A stretch of DNA of 64,000 bases from Trema orientale. Taxonomy: Eukaryota; Streptophyta; Magnoliopsida; Rosales; Cannabaceae. Made by a program: the position numbers and the translations under genes. Below the pieces are notes generated by a model. The model did not search any database and was not told the origin of the DNA. It saw nothing but the letters and a program-made list of their open reading frames with translations. The stretch lies in assembly GCA_002914845.1 (NCBI GenBank), contig JXTC01000014.1:761883-825882 (forward strand). The letters are read 5' to 3'. Positions 11,701 through 24,893 of this stretch are shown one piece after another (the stretch's first letter is position 1; each line of letters begins with the position of its first letter).

Positions 11701-13400
11701 CCCAAATATAAGGCACAAAAAAAAAAAAAAAAACGAGTATTGAGCCCACATTTCACTGTGGTAACGGTAGAGGATTGTGATGAAAATTAGAAAATATAAT
11801 TATTGCGAAAGATTTACTGCTTTCCATCTTGAATTGATAGTTGATACTATATAAACAGTTTTCTTATCAATTCCTCAAAAATGATTGTTAAGACAGCTTA
11901 TTTAAGCATCAATCTGTTGTAGAGGAAAATGGAAAAAGTAGTAATTTTTGATTTTCTTGGTGTTATATAAATACCATACTACAGATATATTTTTAACAGA
12001 GGTTTTTATGATGACAGTTTAAAACATTATTGGCGGTGCCATTTAATATACTAATAACGTTAGTTTCACCAAAACCATTGTTAAAAGACATTTTACTAGC
12101 TATTAATAGTACGGTTCCAACTGCGTTTACTGATATATTGAGAGTATTCCCAGAGAACCCGTTAAAAGCCTTCAATCTGGCACTTTTCTGCCATTTCGAG
12201 GGCAGCCTTACCCATGGAAATTTTTTTCCTTTCCCTAAACAATTTCTATAAAACCAAAAAAAAAAAAAAAATTGGCATATAAACAGTCCTACGACACAGC
12301 TAGCAACTGAGAGAATCATTTTCACATCGATCATATCTTTGATTGTAACAAAAATTCGCTTGGCCTAATTCCGTGGTTGCTCTAGTGATAACAAAAAAAT
12401 TAGTGGCAACTATATCATTATTCGGTTCCATGACTATCGATCTACACTTTATTTCATGTATGTTAAATATGTTAGTAACATTTTATATCATCATACACAT
12501 TTAAAAAAGAGATGACATATATAACTAGATTAAGTGTATTTTATATATATAGGCGGTACTATGTTATATCTGGTACTGTGGCACGAACCTAGGGCTCAAC
12601 TTGGCGATCGATGTTGATCATGTACACTAATGGACTTCAAAATAAGAATTTAAAAATCATTAAATCATTATGACCATGCTTTGATTTATTTTTAGAATTG
12701 CTCTTGATAGGTACTTTCTAACTTGGTAAATTTATTCTCCCATGCTTTGTCTCTTTCTTTCTCATAAAAATATTTTTGTTATTATAGTTCTCTAATCCTC
12801 TCAGCTGGCTTCTTGAGTACTTAACTTTGCCCTACAAATTTAATCTTGCCTCGACCATGGCCTTGGTGCTTAGGAATGGCTAATGCCTTATCATTGGTAC
12901 CAATTTCAAAGATCTCTCCAAAATCTCGTAGCTCTATTAATTTAGAAACTGTTTCAAAATTCTAAATGAGAATATAATTTGGATTATATAAAACTTTTTC
13001 GCTGAAATTAAATATTAAAGAGGTGACATAAAAATCTTATTTACAATCTCAGGGGTTAAATGTAGTTTACAAGAATGTATTAAATTTTAAAAATAAAAAA
13101 CTACAAGGTATACATATATATTAATTAATTTAAATAAAAACTTATAAAATTAGAATAAAAGAACTTAATTAAAATAAATATCAATTGGCTAAGGGAGAAG
13201 GATGGAGGCAGGAGAAGGCGAACGGGGAGAGTTATAGCGTGACGAGAAAGGATGGTAGCCAAGAAAGAGAGACGGCTGAGGAAGAAGGATGAGTGCATGA
13301 GAGAGAGAGGCATATAGAGGAAGGAGAACTGCAGTTTAAATGATGGTGGCCGAGAGAGGGCAGGATGAGGAAGGATGACAATATGAGAGATACAAGAAGA
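11701..13400. other. Intergenic AT-rich spacer
   Basis: A poly-A run lies at about 11719-11733 and poly-A at 12257-12270. Short open frames exist on both strands at 11993-12334 but carry no recognisable domain. A purine-rich stretch of GAGAGAGG type at 13190-13400 resembles internal sequence of the neighbouring CACTA-like elements. No gene supported. Confidence 0.5.
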
Positions 13401-14908
13401 CACTACAAGAAAAAGGGTCTAAAGTGACGACTTATAGATTAGATTGTCGCTGCCTATAGCGGCGACAAAGTCGTCGTAATTTTGTCGTCCCTATAGGTCC
13501 GTCGGTATAGACCCCCTACAGCGACGACATATTTTGTCGCCACTATAGATGACCTATAGGCATATTTTTTTTTTAAAAAAAAAATTAAATTAATACCTAT
13601 AGTCATGACAAATGTTGTCGCTATAGATTTTACAGATATAAAAAAAAATTATAATTAGTTTAATTAAAATAAATTAATTCTTAAATCATTACTTTTAAAA
13701 GAGAAACAATAAAGTTATACATGCAATAATTAAAATCAATCCGAAAAAAACTATAAAAAATAAAAATAAAAATAAACCTCAAAATCAAAGTAAAAAATTA
13801 AAATTAATACTCTTGAACAAACATATTCTATAATCTAAAATCAAACTATTAATAAATTTCCTAAACCAAAATATATATTTCACAAAAAGTATATTCAACC
13901 TCAAATCAATAAATGCTCCATAAAATTATAACAAAAAATTCACATATTCATATATATATATCTAAAACATTAATTAATTCATATATTTAAAAAAATCAAT
14001 TAAACTGTATTAGAATTTAAGGAAACTTACCTCTCTAATGAAGAAAAAACTTGAAATCCAAAATAGTACAAACCTGAGTAACAATTAATCAAAGAAACAA
14101 AAAATTAGTATTTATAACAAAATATTTACATAAATACATAAAACAAAAGCAAACTAGATATACATATATATATAATATATATTAGTGAGAAATGAGAGGG
14201 AGTGAGAGAGAGTGAAAATCGGAGAGAAAGTATGAGAGGGAGTGAGATTTGGAGAGAGTGAGTGAATGAATGAGAGGATAGAAGAAAAAGAAAAATATTT
14301 GAGTTTTTATTATACAGCATCTATAGCGGCGACATTTGTTGTCGCTATAGATAATATTGTCGCCGTTATAGCCCGAATGATATCGTTTTATTCAAATTTC
14401 GAAATTAAGCGCGGTAAACGTTACCGCTCAAAATTTCATTTAAAACCTATAGCGACGAAAAGTCGTCGCTATAGGTAAAATAAAATAATTTATTAATTTT
14501 TTTAAATTTAGAGCAGTAAACGTTACCGCTTAAAATTTTATTCAAAACCTATTCGTCGCTATAAGTTAAATATATTAAATTAATTATTATTTTTTATTTT
14601 TATGTTATTTACATTTTAAAAAAAATTAAAATTTATTAAATAAAATTTATAGCGACGACATTTGGATAAATATTTTATTTTTTTTTAGTTTTTTATTCTT
14701 GTTACCTTTAAAAAATTAAAATTTATTAAGTAAACCCTATAACAACGACATTTGTCGTCGCTATAGACTGTATAGTATAATTTTTGGCGTGAAATATGGA
14801 GCTATTTTTGCCCCCAAAACTATAACGACGACATTTTTATGTCGTCGTTATAGAGGACCCTATAGCGGCGACATGATGTCGTTGCTATAGGTTTGTTTTC
14901 TTGTAGTG
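13401..14908. mobile_element. Non-autonomous CACTA (En/Spm-type) transposon, 1,508 bp
   Basis: The left end is CACTACAAGAAAAAG and the right end is TTTTCTTGTAGTG, a perfect inverted repeat over 13 bases. A 3-bp target duplication AGA flanks it (13398-13400 and 14909-14911), as expected for CACTA elements. Both subterminal regions are packed with CTATAGCGACGACA-like motifs in both orientations, the typical binding-site arrays of this superfamily. No transposase remains are visible inside, so it would depend on an enzyme supplied elsewhere. Confidence 0.92.
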
Positions 14909-15438
14909 AGAAGAGGAAGAAGGAGGTGCCTTGGCTAATTTTGAATGATCTAAAGATAATGTCGTCACTTTAGCCAAATGATATTCAGAATTCAAATACA
15001 AATTTGAGCGGTATTGGTTGAGTTCTTTTAATTTTATTTAAAACCTAATATTTAGTTTAATTATTTTTAAAAAATTAAATTCTTATAGTAATGACATGTG
15101 TTGTCGCTTTAGGTGAAAAAAATTTCAATCTTGAAAATTGGCGCATATTCTCTCACACTATTTTTATAGAGTAACCTAAAGTGACGATATACGTTATATG
15201 GTGTGAAATATTAGTGTCCGTCCTACGACAACTAAAGAGATTAGAATAACATGTCATTACTTTGTGCACCGATAAAACGATAACAAGTGTCGCTATTTTT
15301 CAACAATCGTGCCATTAAATGGTCATCTGATATGTGAAGCGATAAATCTTTTTCTTTGTTGAATGTTTTTATACTGATGACATATATATTATAGTCGTTT
15401 TAGATATTGTCACTAGAACACTATTTCTTTGTAGTGTA
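14909..15438. mobile_element. Remnant of an older CACTA relative (right half)
   Basis: The sequence repeats the subterminal style of the neighbouring element (TGTCGTCACTTTAG, TTGTCGCTTTAGG, AGTGACGATAT) in a more diverged form. It ends in TTTCTTTGTAGTG at 15438, a CACTA right terminus. The younger element at 13401-14908 appears to have inserted into it. The purine-rich DNA just left of 13401 may be its other side, but a left CACTA terminus was not found. Confidence 0.65.
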
Positions 15439-16522
15439 TGTTACAAGTCCGTTAATCTCTGGAGTGATTTGTTGTTAATTTCCGTTGTTTTGATTGTCAA
15501 TTCGGTTATGCTTCTTGAAAATTCTTTGCATAATATTATTTTTCGATGGCACAGCACAGCCAACAAAGACGGCACAGTGTCCCTTGCATATATATTACAA
15601 TCAATGACATATGCAAATGAACAGTGGTAATAATTTTGCTATAATATATAACAGACAAAAGGAATTTTAGCTCACAAGTAATGATTAAATCATGTATGTC
15701 CCGCAACTATGACATATATGCAAAAGTAGTAGGCTTAACTAGGTGCATATGCAATACTGTGAGGAGACAAGTCAATATCAATCTCTCTCTCGGCGGTTTC
15801 AGTCTCTTTCATGCTTTAGTTAACCCTTCTCTTTCTTTCAGTACTGTATATGTTATCTAGAAGGGGTTTGTTACATGTATAGTTATAAAGATGTATGGAT
15901 ATAATGAGAACTAGGTTGAAAAAAACCTTAAAGTTGTTATAATAATAAATGCATTAATTAATGTATGTGGGACGCAGCCGCACAAACCTCCCCACAGCAG
16001 TCCCACAAACCGCCCCAAATTTGCAACTTGCTTTGTTTGCACTATTTCTTGTTTGCTAAAAGCGATAACCCCACCACCCCGGCCTCCTTTCCAGATGATG
16101 AGACATTTTTGTACCACCAAAGGTGCACTCCGCACTTCCTCGACTTCTTTTAACCACACAATTAATGGTTGAATTCTATAAATTTAACTACTTAATTGTT
16201 ACCTATGTATGTTTTCGTTTAATTAAGATTTTTGTTTCATTATTGGCTGTATTTTCAAAGGCTTGCTCTTATGAAATAAATAGTAGGATAAATTTGTGGA
16301 CACGGCAGAGGCATTTTATCCATAACGACCGGCCTCACAATTAGAAGATAAGTTGACTACACTAGGGAAAAAGAGCCAAAAAAAAAAAAAAAAGTAAAAG
16401 AAATAAATAAATAAAATACTATTTTCCTTAGCATTCTGTAGATAGGATATATATATAAGTCATGTTTTAATAGAGATTTTTATTATTACCCTATTGATGG
16501 GTATTTTCATTTGAGCCATTGG
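15439..16522. other. Intergenic spacer
   Basis: No gene supported. Opposed short open frames at 15911-16344 overlap each other on both strands and have no domain. A poly-A run lies at about 16378-16393. Confidence 0.5.
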
Positions 16523-17240
16523 ATATTGATTTGATGGTTATAATGATATTAGTAATTTTATTGAAAAATAAAAATCTAATTAGTATGTATATAAATATAG
16601 AAAATTATTTATGACTTTAAAAAATTGGCAATTTATAATTGACCTATGAGTTGGAATTTTTTTTTCCAATCCCTTTTTCATTATTTTTTCTTTTTTTCAT
16701 TCTATTGTTGATTTTTATTAAAAAAAAATAAAAGACAACTAACCGTGTGTATATATATATATTTCTAAAGAACTAATTGTATATATATATATCTTAAATT
16801 TTTCATTAAAAAGCCATTCATTCTTTTTTATAATTTTAAAACTAACATTATATATCCCCTCAAAAAGAAAAAACTAACGTTATGTATATTGATTTGATGG
16901 TTATAATGATATTAGTAATTTTATTGAAAAATAAAAATCTAATTAGTACGTATATAAATATAGAAAATTATTTATGACTTTAAAAAATTGGCAATTTATA
17001 ATTGACCTATGAGTTGGAATTTTTTTTTCCAATCCCTTTTTCATTATTTTTTCTTTTTTTCATTCTATTGTTGATTTTTATTAAAAAAATAAATAAAAAA
17101 CAACTAACCGTGTGTATATATATATATTTCTAAAGAACTAATTGTATATATAAATTTTTCATTAAAAAGCCATTCATTCTTTTTTATAATTTTAAAACTA
17201 ACATTATATATCCCCTCAAAAAGAAAAAACTAACGTTATG
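16523..17240. repeat. Tandem direct duplication, 363-bp unit
   Basis: Positions 16523-16885 recur at 16886-17240, beginning GATTTGATGGTTATAATG and ending AAACTAACGTTATGTATA. The copies differ by a few point changes and small indels in A-runs and TA-runs, so the duplication is recent. Non-coding. Confidence 0.9.
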
Positions 17241-17402
17241 TATATTCTGAAAAAAAATAACTAACTATTAATATAAAACTATTAAATATTTCTAAAAAAA
17301 CCTTTTTTTTTTAATAATTTCAAAACTAACATTATATCCTTTCAAAAAAAGAAAAAAAAAACTAACGTTACATCCCATAAAAATAAAACTAACTTTATTT
17401 AT

Positions 17403-17610
17403 ATAAGTTAAAATTAAAAAAGAAAAGAAATAAAAAAAAGAAAAATATTTGGATGAAGTATTAATTAATATGTTAAGATTAAATGCAATTAAAAAAAATT
17501 AAACTTATAAGTTAAAATTAAAAAAGAAAAGAAATAAAAAAAGGAAAAATATTTGGATGAAATATTAATTAATCGAATAATAGAAATATGTGAAATTACT
17601 TGCTATTGTA
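17403..17610. repeat. Tandem direct duplication, ~104-bp unit
   Basis: ATAAGTTAAAATTAAAAAAG at 17403 is repeated at 17507 with the same downstream AAATATTTGGATGAA and ATTAATTAAT. It is two imperfect copies of a simple A-rich segment, non-coding. Confidence 0.75.
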
Positions 17611-20476
17611 GGTTATATTCAACTTGATCAATCTTACCCATTCATAGATCAAAAACAAAATTCTCTATTGAAACATCTATATATATATTTATATAAATAT
17701 ATGTGAAAGCGATTCTATGTATGAGTGTAAAATAGGGTACTCGGAAAAGAACGTGTTTCTTAACTTATTGAGATTGCCTACTCTATATTTTCTATATTGT
17801 GCTTACAGATATAGCATAGTTAGAAATTAACCTATCGTACCCTTCTCTAATATTGAGTCTAAATAAAATATGATCATCCTCACCCCTTATGATAAAAAAC
17901 AATTTTAATATTGAAAAGATAACTTTAAGGAGAATGAGAGGTCTTATTGCCTCAGTGCTTTATAATTAGAGTAAGGAATTATGCCATTCTCTAATATATA
18001 TTATGAGATCGTATTTTGTATTGATATTTATTAATTTGTTTTTAATATGACTATCTTGGAAGCAGCTATTAGATCAGTTCCGTAGATTAATAATGATTCA
18101 AATTCTCAGGAATGGAATGATGATCGGCCAATCTGCTACATATGTGAATGGAGGCAAGGAGTTAAACTGCCTACAGTAATGAATGGAACTTGATTCGATT
18201 AATCATTATGTTTTTCACAAGTGAAGAACGTAACATTCTGTTTCAAGTTTTCTATAAAATTATATGTGATAATAAAATCAATGACATGAGATCTCAATCT
18301 AGCCCTACAAACAATAAAAAAAAGAAAGAAAGAGAGGAAAAGAAAAAAAAAAAAAAAAAAGGAGATCTCAATCTAACCCCGTGACCATCATACATTTTTT
18401 CTGTTTTTTTTTTTTTGAGATTATTTATTGTTTCGATATCCAGTTCACATTAATTAATTTATAAAGGATGAAGGTATAAGAGAAACTTCCATCTTCACTT
18501 CCTACGATTTTCTTCCAATTCAAATCACGTAACATTTCCATTCTTCAAAATATATATATATATAAAATAAAATAAAATAAAAATAAAAAATCACGTAACA
18601 TTTCCAGCTGATAACGAATTAAATTTATAAAAATGCATACTTTGCTAATTAAAACATGACAAAAATAGGAGTTATACCATATTAGTTGCGAAGAACATTT
18701 TTTCTTTAAACAAAAAATATAATCAAAAACAAAGTACGTATACGATCGATATATAGGTTGAGAAGATATTCTTCAGGTGATGATTGTTCACCTTGATTTC
18801 ACGGGCCAGGAGAAGACGCAATAATGTTGAATGGCATGGGACCCTTCCAAACTTTCATATATGGGGCCAAAAATAAAAAAATAAAAAATAAAAAATAAAC
18901 AAAGGGTAGAAGATTTCTCTAGCTTCTGGGATTTTTTTTTCCCCTTTAATATTTATAAACAGTCCTGAAAAGAGTTGCTTTCGAGATACTTGAACAGCAG
19001 AATCTAGCACAAGGTCCCATTTTTAAGACTCTTCCTAACACGCCACCCATTATATATAAAGACTACTAGCTTTATCGGCCGCTAACCTTTAAGAATAAGG
19101 GAATTGTTCAAGTTGTGTTTTAATTTTTTTTTTTTTTTAAATTCATCATTTTATTTCTATTGTTTCATAATAGTAGGTTATAATTGCTTCTTTTCTTTGG
19201 TTATAACATGAAAATAATTAGTGATATTTCCCAGGTGACTAATTATTAGGAACAACCCCACCTTAAACTATCCGACGATTACGACTTATTAATGGATCGA
19301 GATATATATATATATATACATATATATATTATAAATACAAATATATTATATGTACCTTAATACCATAATCGATTATGATTGACTATGTTATGCAAACGGA
19401 AAAATCACTTAGATTAATGCAATAAAATAACAAATGAAAAGGGTAAGTCGGTAGATCGCATCGGATTGTGATGATTTTATTAGATTCTGTTCATGATATG
19501 TGTAATTGATAAGGATGGGACCCATTCTAGAGAAAGCTTGTTCTTTTTTATAGTTTTCATTTTTATTTAATTTTTTTTCCGGTTTTTTGTCTTAGCTAGC
19601 TAAACCTGCAGAAAAGCTATTTTTTTCTCTTCTTCTTCTTCTTTTTTTTTTTTTTATAATTTGGTTTGCAATAGAATTGTATTTTGTGTTCACACTTTCT
19701 TAGTGAATAGAGTGTATATAGTATTAATCTGCATGACATATTAATCTAGATATAGTAATATCTATAGTATTCCTAACAAGAAATGTGGTCTTACAAGGAA
19801 AAAAAAAAAAACACGGTCGTACCTTTCAGTGATACTTTCTTACGGGTAATAATTACTCAATATGTGTCTAACGTTAAAGATGAGAAGAAAATTAGCAATT
19901 AATACAAGGTATTGGCGAGTCATGTCATAGATTATAGGTCTATATGTCGAAGTTTGACAATGAAATTAACTCTTTTGAAATAGCAATTTCATTGGCAATT
20001 AACACCGACCAGCCAAATACCTTTAGCCCAAAAAAAAAAAAAAAGAAGAAGAAGAAGAAGAAAGACGTGTAAAATGTGATAGCGATGCCAAATTTTATTG
20101 TTGACACCATGCACCAAGTTTTGTTACAACGTTGTTTCTTATTTTTTTCACTTTTATTTTTCTTTGGAATTTTTTAGCTATTTAGTTTTTATTTAAATTT
20201 ACCGGCTATATACATATATATATAACGGGATGTAAACTTTTTCGTTCCTTACTCTGGTGAACCTAGAAGACTTTAGACAGATATGATAAGATTGATAGAA
20301 CTGAAAGGAAACTCCCCATGTGTTAATTCAAAAGTGCATTTTATCATAATTGGCTCCCTCTCCCCCACTTCACAAAAATTAAAAATAAAAAAATAAATAA
20401 AAGAAGACCCAGATATTGATAGTTTATTGTTGATTGTTTCAAGACATTAATGATCTTACGTAGATCCTATTAAATT
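17611..20476. other. Intergenic spacer with simple repeats
   Basis: The stretch contains poly-A at 18340-18360, two copies of AATCACGTAACATTTCCA at about 18522 and 18589 flanking an AT-rich run, (TA)n near 19303-19330 and poly-T/poly-A runs at 19125, 19640 and 20025. No gene recognised. Confidence 0.5.
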
Positions 20477-20658
20477 GAGCAATGCTATAAGGTACCAGTA
20501 GTGCCCAGCACCACAATACATGTCTGTATATCACTGGATGATTTAATTAATAAATTGGGTCTCACATGGGCCTCACCTGAATTATAATTATGATTAGCCA
20601 GTGATAGATTGACACATCATTGTGGTGCTGGGCATCACTGGTGCCCCATAGCATTATT
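20477..20658. mobile_element. MULE-type MITE, 182 bp, 10-bp target duplication
   Basis: The terminal inverted repeats are about 38 bp. The left arm contains AGTAGTGCCCAGCACCACAA and the right arm read on the other strand contains AGTGATGCCCAGCACCACAA. Identical CTATTAAATT flanks it at 20467-20476 and 20659-20668. A 9-10 bp duplication points to the Mutator superfamily. No coding capacity. Confidence 0.88.
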
Positions 20659-22011
20659 CTATTAAATTAATTGACACTTATTATGATTAAATAAGAGAAC
20701 TCCATTTCATGTATTTATTTTACGTTGTCAAAATATAGTTTTTGAATACAAGACTTCTATTCCACTTTTAAATCCTCTCTTTAAAAAGTGAAGAGAAAAA
20801 TTCCATGTTTAGGCTTGATTTGGGAGACGCTTATTAACACAATTCAATTATAAGAGTTCAAGAATCTAAAGTATTTAAAATGTTCCCGTTTGCTTTATTG
20901 GAATAGGCCTTTATTGGAAATACCATTATAGTAACGGCTGACTAGATATTTAATCGTTTTTTGGCCCAAAACTCGTTATATGATCAAGTTCAAAAGTTTA
21001 TAGCTAAATGTCCAACTCACTTAATAACAAAGATGGAATATAACATATTCCACAAATGAAGCTTTAAAAGAAATGAACAATATTTACCTATAACTTTTAA
21101 AATATGGACATTTATTTAAACTAATATAAAAAATTGGTCATCAATCTAATTTTCTCTTATAATAAAATGAGCATTCGATTGTTTAGTTATAAATTTGGAT
21201 AAAGGAATCTTTATTCATTTGAAACCTAATTCCATCAATTAATGGAATTATATTTCTTCTAACCTAGCTAAGGATTATTTTTCCATTCCTTAGCAAAAGT
21301 CTAAAAACCATTACTTTACCTTATCCTCCCTCTTTTAAATATACTATATTTTTAAAAGTATAGGTATTTTGGCTAATACAATATATCTTCCATTCCATTC
21401 TAACATATAATCAAACAATATTGTAACTCTTATTTCATAGTTGATTACAAGTTTTAATCGAATAATAGAATAGAATAATTCCAGGAATCCCAACTATTTA
21501 ATACTAAAGCATGTATGTGGTATTTGAGTTGTCATGACCCTTCAATTGGTGACTATTATTAAGTTAATTTATCATAAATATTTTTGCTCCAATTGAATAA
21601 TCACAACTCACATGCATATATATATTAGTATTTTAAATTGGGTATAATAGATAATTGGAATCCCTAGTATCAATATTGTAATGGAATATCATTCATATTT
21701 CTTTTCTAATTCTTCTATTATAATTCTCATTATTATTTTAATTCCCTTCTAAGAACCAAATATAGATATACCTGATCAACTTAATAAATACACAGACGCG
21801 CATACAATGAAATATGTAACAGTACTACATAGGGGCATTTCCTATAGGATTATCCATATTCACTCAAAATTTTTAAATTATAATTTTATTCCATTCTATA
21901 CTTTTTTTAGATTATAGTTTTACCTTAATTAGTTGTTATTTATTTTTACATATTCCCATATGCCCCCCAATCGATTCAAATTTTTTTCCTACCATATCTC
22001 TTTAATTCATA
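20659..22011. other. Intergenic AT-rich spacer
   Basis: No gene, RNA gene or defined repeat recognised. Scattered ATTCCATT/AATGGAAT words near 21200-21440 and 21680-21740 suggest old MITE remnants, but I could not fix ends. Confidence 0.4.
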
Positions 22012-22378
22012 GGAATAATTGCAAAAAAATACCCTAAAGTTTGGGTGTTCTGCAATTTAAACTCTGAAATTTGGACTCTACAAAATAATATTCTGAGATT
22101 AAGAATTTCTGAAAATTTATACCCTGGACAGATTATTTGACCAATTCTAGAAATGAAAAAATAATAATATCCTCCATTAAAACTAGAATAATTCATACTA
22201 TTCATCTTAATTTTGAGGATATTATTGTATTTTATCAATTAAAATAATTAAAAAAATCAACCCATGGTATTAATTTTCAGAAATTCTTAAGCTCATGGCA
22301 TTATTTTACAGAGTCTAAACTTCAGGGTTTAAATTGCAGAACATCCAAACTTCATGGTATTTTTTTTGGAAGTATCCC
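22012..22378. mobile_element. MULE-type MITE with long inverted repeats, 367 bp
   Basis: Arms of about 115 bp (22012-22130 and about 22260-22378) are inverted copies sharing TTCTGCAATTTAAAC and TTAAGAATTTCTGAAAATT-like blocks. A perfect 9-bp duplication TAATTCATA lies at 22003-22011 and 22379-22387. Long arms plus 9-bp duplication fit a Mutator-like foldback MITE. Confidence 0.9.
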
Positions 22379-23198
22379 TAATTCATATTTATAACTTCAC
22401 TTATTTTATAAAAACCTTGCTTCTTCTCCGTAATACTATAGCTTCAATAAGCAACAATTGGCATATTGAGATATAGAAAAATATTTATATGAAAAGTATT
22501 TATGTACATTTTTCGAATGAATAATATGGTCCAAAATGAAGAGGAAGTATCGGAAGCAAACTCAAGCATTCCAACTAGGTTGGTATCTAAGGCCTCTCTG
22601 TCTCACACTTCAATAACTACTAAAATTTTATTAGTAATGTAAAAGAGTATATAGAAGACCGAAAAAATACAACTGAGAAGATGAATGAATTGAACAACCA
22701 CAATGAAAGAAACTAGCAAATTGTGCTTCATTAAAACTTGACTAGGAAAAACAATGGAAAAAAATAGCTAGTAAAAAGATTAGATCAGCTAAATTGGTAA
22801 TGAGGGATAAACAATTGTCCCTATAAACAAATCTTAAAAGAAATTCAGGGATATAAAGTGCCATGCCACCAACAGAATCAAAAGGATTGAGGGCCAATCA
22901 AAGCAAGTTTGTCATGCGACTTATTAGAATTAACTATTAAGTAATACTATTTTAAAAACATATTTTCTAATCATTATTTTATGTGAAGATTGTTTCCTCT
23001 TCTTCTTTATTTTTTTTTCGCTTTTTGTTTCTTGTTTCGTTTTGTTTTTTTTTTCCCCTTGAGAGTAGTTAACTTGTGCACGTTGGAAAAGACAGTCTTA
23101 ATAAAACATGTAATGAAGTCATCATAGAACACTTCCAAATATTATATAAGAACGTCTATAATTTATCGATCAATATTTATAATAGAACGTCTGTAATT
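22379..23198. other. Intergenic spacer
   Basis: AT-rich with no recognisable gene or RNA. A T-rich stretch lies at 22990-23060. Confidence 0.45.
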
Positions 23199-23360
23199 GG
23201 GACATTACAATTTTGAACAAAAAATTTACACTAATAATATGGAATCATTTTTAGCCACATAATTTTAAATGGTGTGGTCCTATTTTTTTTTTTAAAAAAA
23301 TAGTTAAAATGAATGTCACCTTATGTGGAGTAAATTTTTTGTGTAAAATATTAGTGTCCC
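23199..23360. mobile_element. Small MITE, 162 bp
   Basis: The left end reads GGGACATTACAATTTTGAAC followed by AAAAAATTTA. The right end on the other strand reads GGGACACTAATATTTTACAC followed by AAAAAATTTA. The inverted repeats are about 30 bp. No clear target duplication was seen, so the superfamily is unassigned. Related sequence appears in each copy of the 24323-24893 duplication. Confidence 0.65.
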
Positions 23361-24322
23361 TAGCATTGCTGAAATATTATTATTGTTAAACACTCTTAAC
23401 ATTATGATCTAATTGTAAATTTTTGTTCTTTATGGCGCACTGAAATAAAATTCTAGATCCCTGTCAGGCTCTTGACATATATCTTGACATTTGTGTATAT
23501 ACATGCCCTGAGACGATATGCAAAAGCACAAAGTGAGAGTGACTGTTTCTAGAATCCAGAATCCTGAAGAGAGGAGAATATGTGAACTTAGTCATAAATA
23601 AATAAATTTTCTTCTTATTTGTTTAATAAATCTAGTTTCAATAATAATTATAATAGTTACGTGAACAAATTATAATTAAACTATCTTTGTGTGGGAGAAT
23701 CGTACGACGTCCACTAGTTTACGGTTTTTTAGGTGCGTACGTGGGAAGAATGCATAAATAACCATAAGTATAAAATAATAAAAAGGAAAAGAGAAAAAGA
23801 AAAAGAAAAGGCAAATAAAACAAAAAAAATATCAGGGTACCTAATAGTATTGGTGGTGAACAATGTTCGGTTACATTAATTGGGCAATAATATTCAATGC
23901 CGTAGGAGACCGTACCTCATCAAATTCGAAGTTTAAGCATAATTAAACGTTTCTTTTCACTTAATTTAGAAGAAAAGAACAGTTTTAGGCCCACTTAATT
24001 AACGTGCAATATGCCCTCGACGAGAGAGACCACATGGCAAAAGGACCCTTTTGTCATTTCCTTACAAAATAAATCTAATTCTTTTCCTTTTCACCATGCA
24101 TCGAATATCGTACTTTTACAATTACTTTTACTAAGAAGTGAGATGCACATTGTAAGTATTTTCCTTAAAACTTCAACATGGAAATTGGATGTTAGAATTG
24201 ATTACGTTTATTGTATTGAGAACATCTCGTCATGTATAGTTATAATATTACACTTTTTGTGGGATAAAATATTACAGGTCATACCTAGTAAATTAGGAAA
24301 TTTTATTATTCTATTTTGGTTT
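23361..24322. other. Intergenic spacer
   Basis: No gene supported. An open frame at 24011-24340 encodes no recognisable domain and its base composition matches the surroundings. Confidence 0.45.
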
Positions 24323-24893
24323 AGGAGTACTAATGCTTGAGGGACCATCTTATTTTCATGTTCCAATTTTTTATAAGTAATACTCTCAAAACTTTCACCA
24401 AAAAGTTATATTAAATATGTGATATCATTTTTAACTATATCTAATCTTAGTACACTTTTTAAAATTATATGATTAGAAATGAAGCCACATTATTTGGTGA
24501 AATTTTTTTGTGTTCTTAATATTACTCTTTATATAAGATGTATAATCATATAACAAATGTAAGATTGATAACCTACTTAACATATACGTAATTCACATTA
24601 GGAGTACTAATGCTCGAGAGACCATCCTTTTTTCATGTTCCAATTTTTAGTATGAAGTAAAACTATTGGCACTCAAAACTTTCACTAAAAAGTTATACCA
24701 TATAATGTGACATCGTTTTTAACCATATCTAATCTCAAAATGGTATACTTTTAAAATTATATGGTTAGAAATGAAGCCATATCATTTAGTGAAAATTTTT
24801 TATGTTCCTAATATTACTTTTTTATAAGTTATATAATCATACAACAAATATAAGATTGACAACCTACTTAACATATACGTAATTCATATAGAA
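24323..24893. repeat. Tandem direct duplication, ~277-bp unit, containing MITE-like sequence
   Basis: GGAGTACTAATGCT at 24324 recurs at 24601. Both copies continue through a foldback segment (CAAAACTTTCACCAAAAAGT ... TTTGGTGAAATTTTTTT) to AACATATACGTAATTCA. The copies have diverged by roughly one base in ten. This is a duplicated non-coding segment. Confidence 0.85.

Noticed and set aside
11993..12334. 113-codon open frame on the - strand (and an overlapping + frame)
   Set aside because: No recognisable domain, both strands are open over the same stretch, and there is no splice or promoter context. I could not assign it as a gene.
15911..16344. Overlapping open frames on both strands
   Set aside because: Low-complexity composition, mutual overlap and no domain; probably chance.
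24011..24340. 109-codon open frame on the + strand
   Set aside because: No domain, base composition like the spacer, and it runs into a duplicated non-coding repeat.
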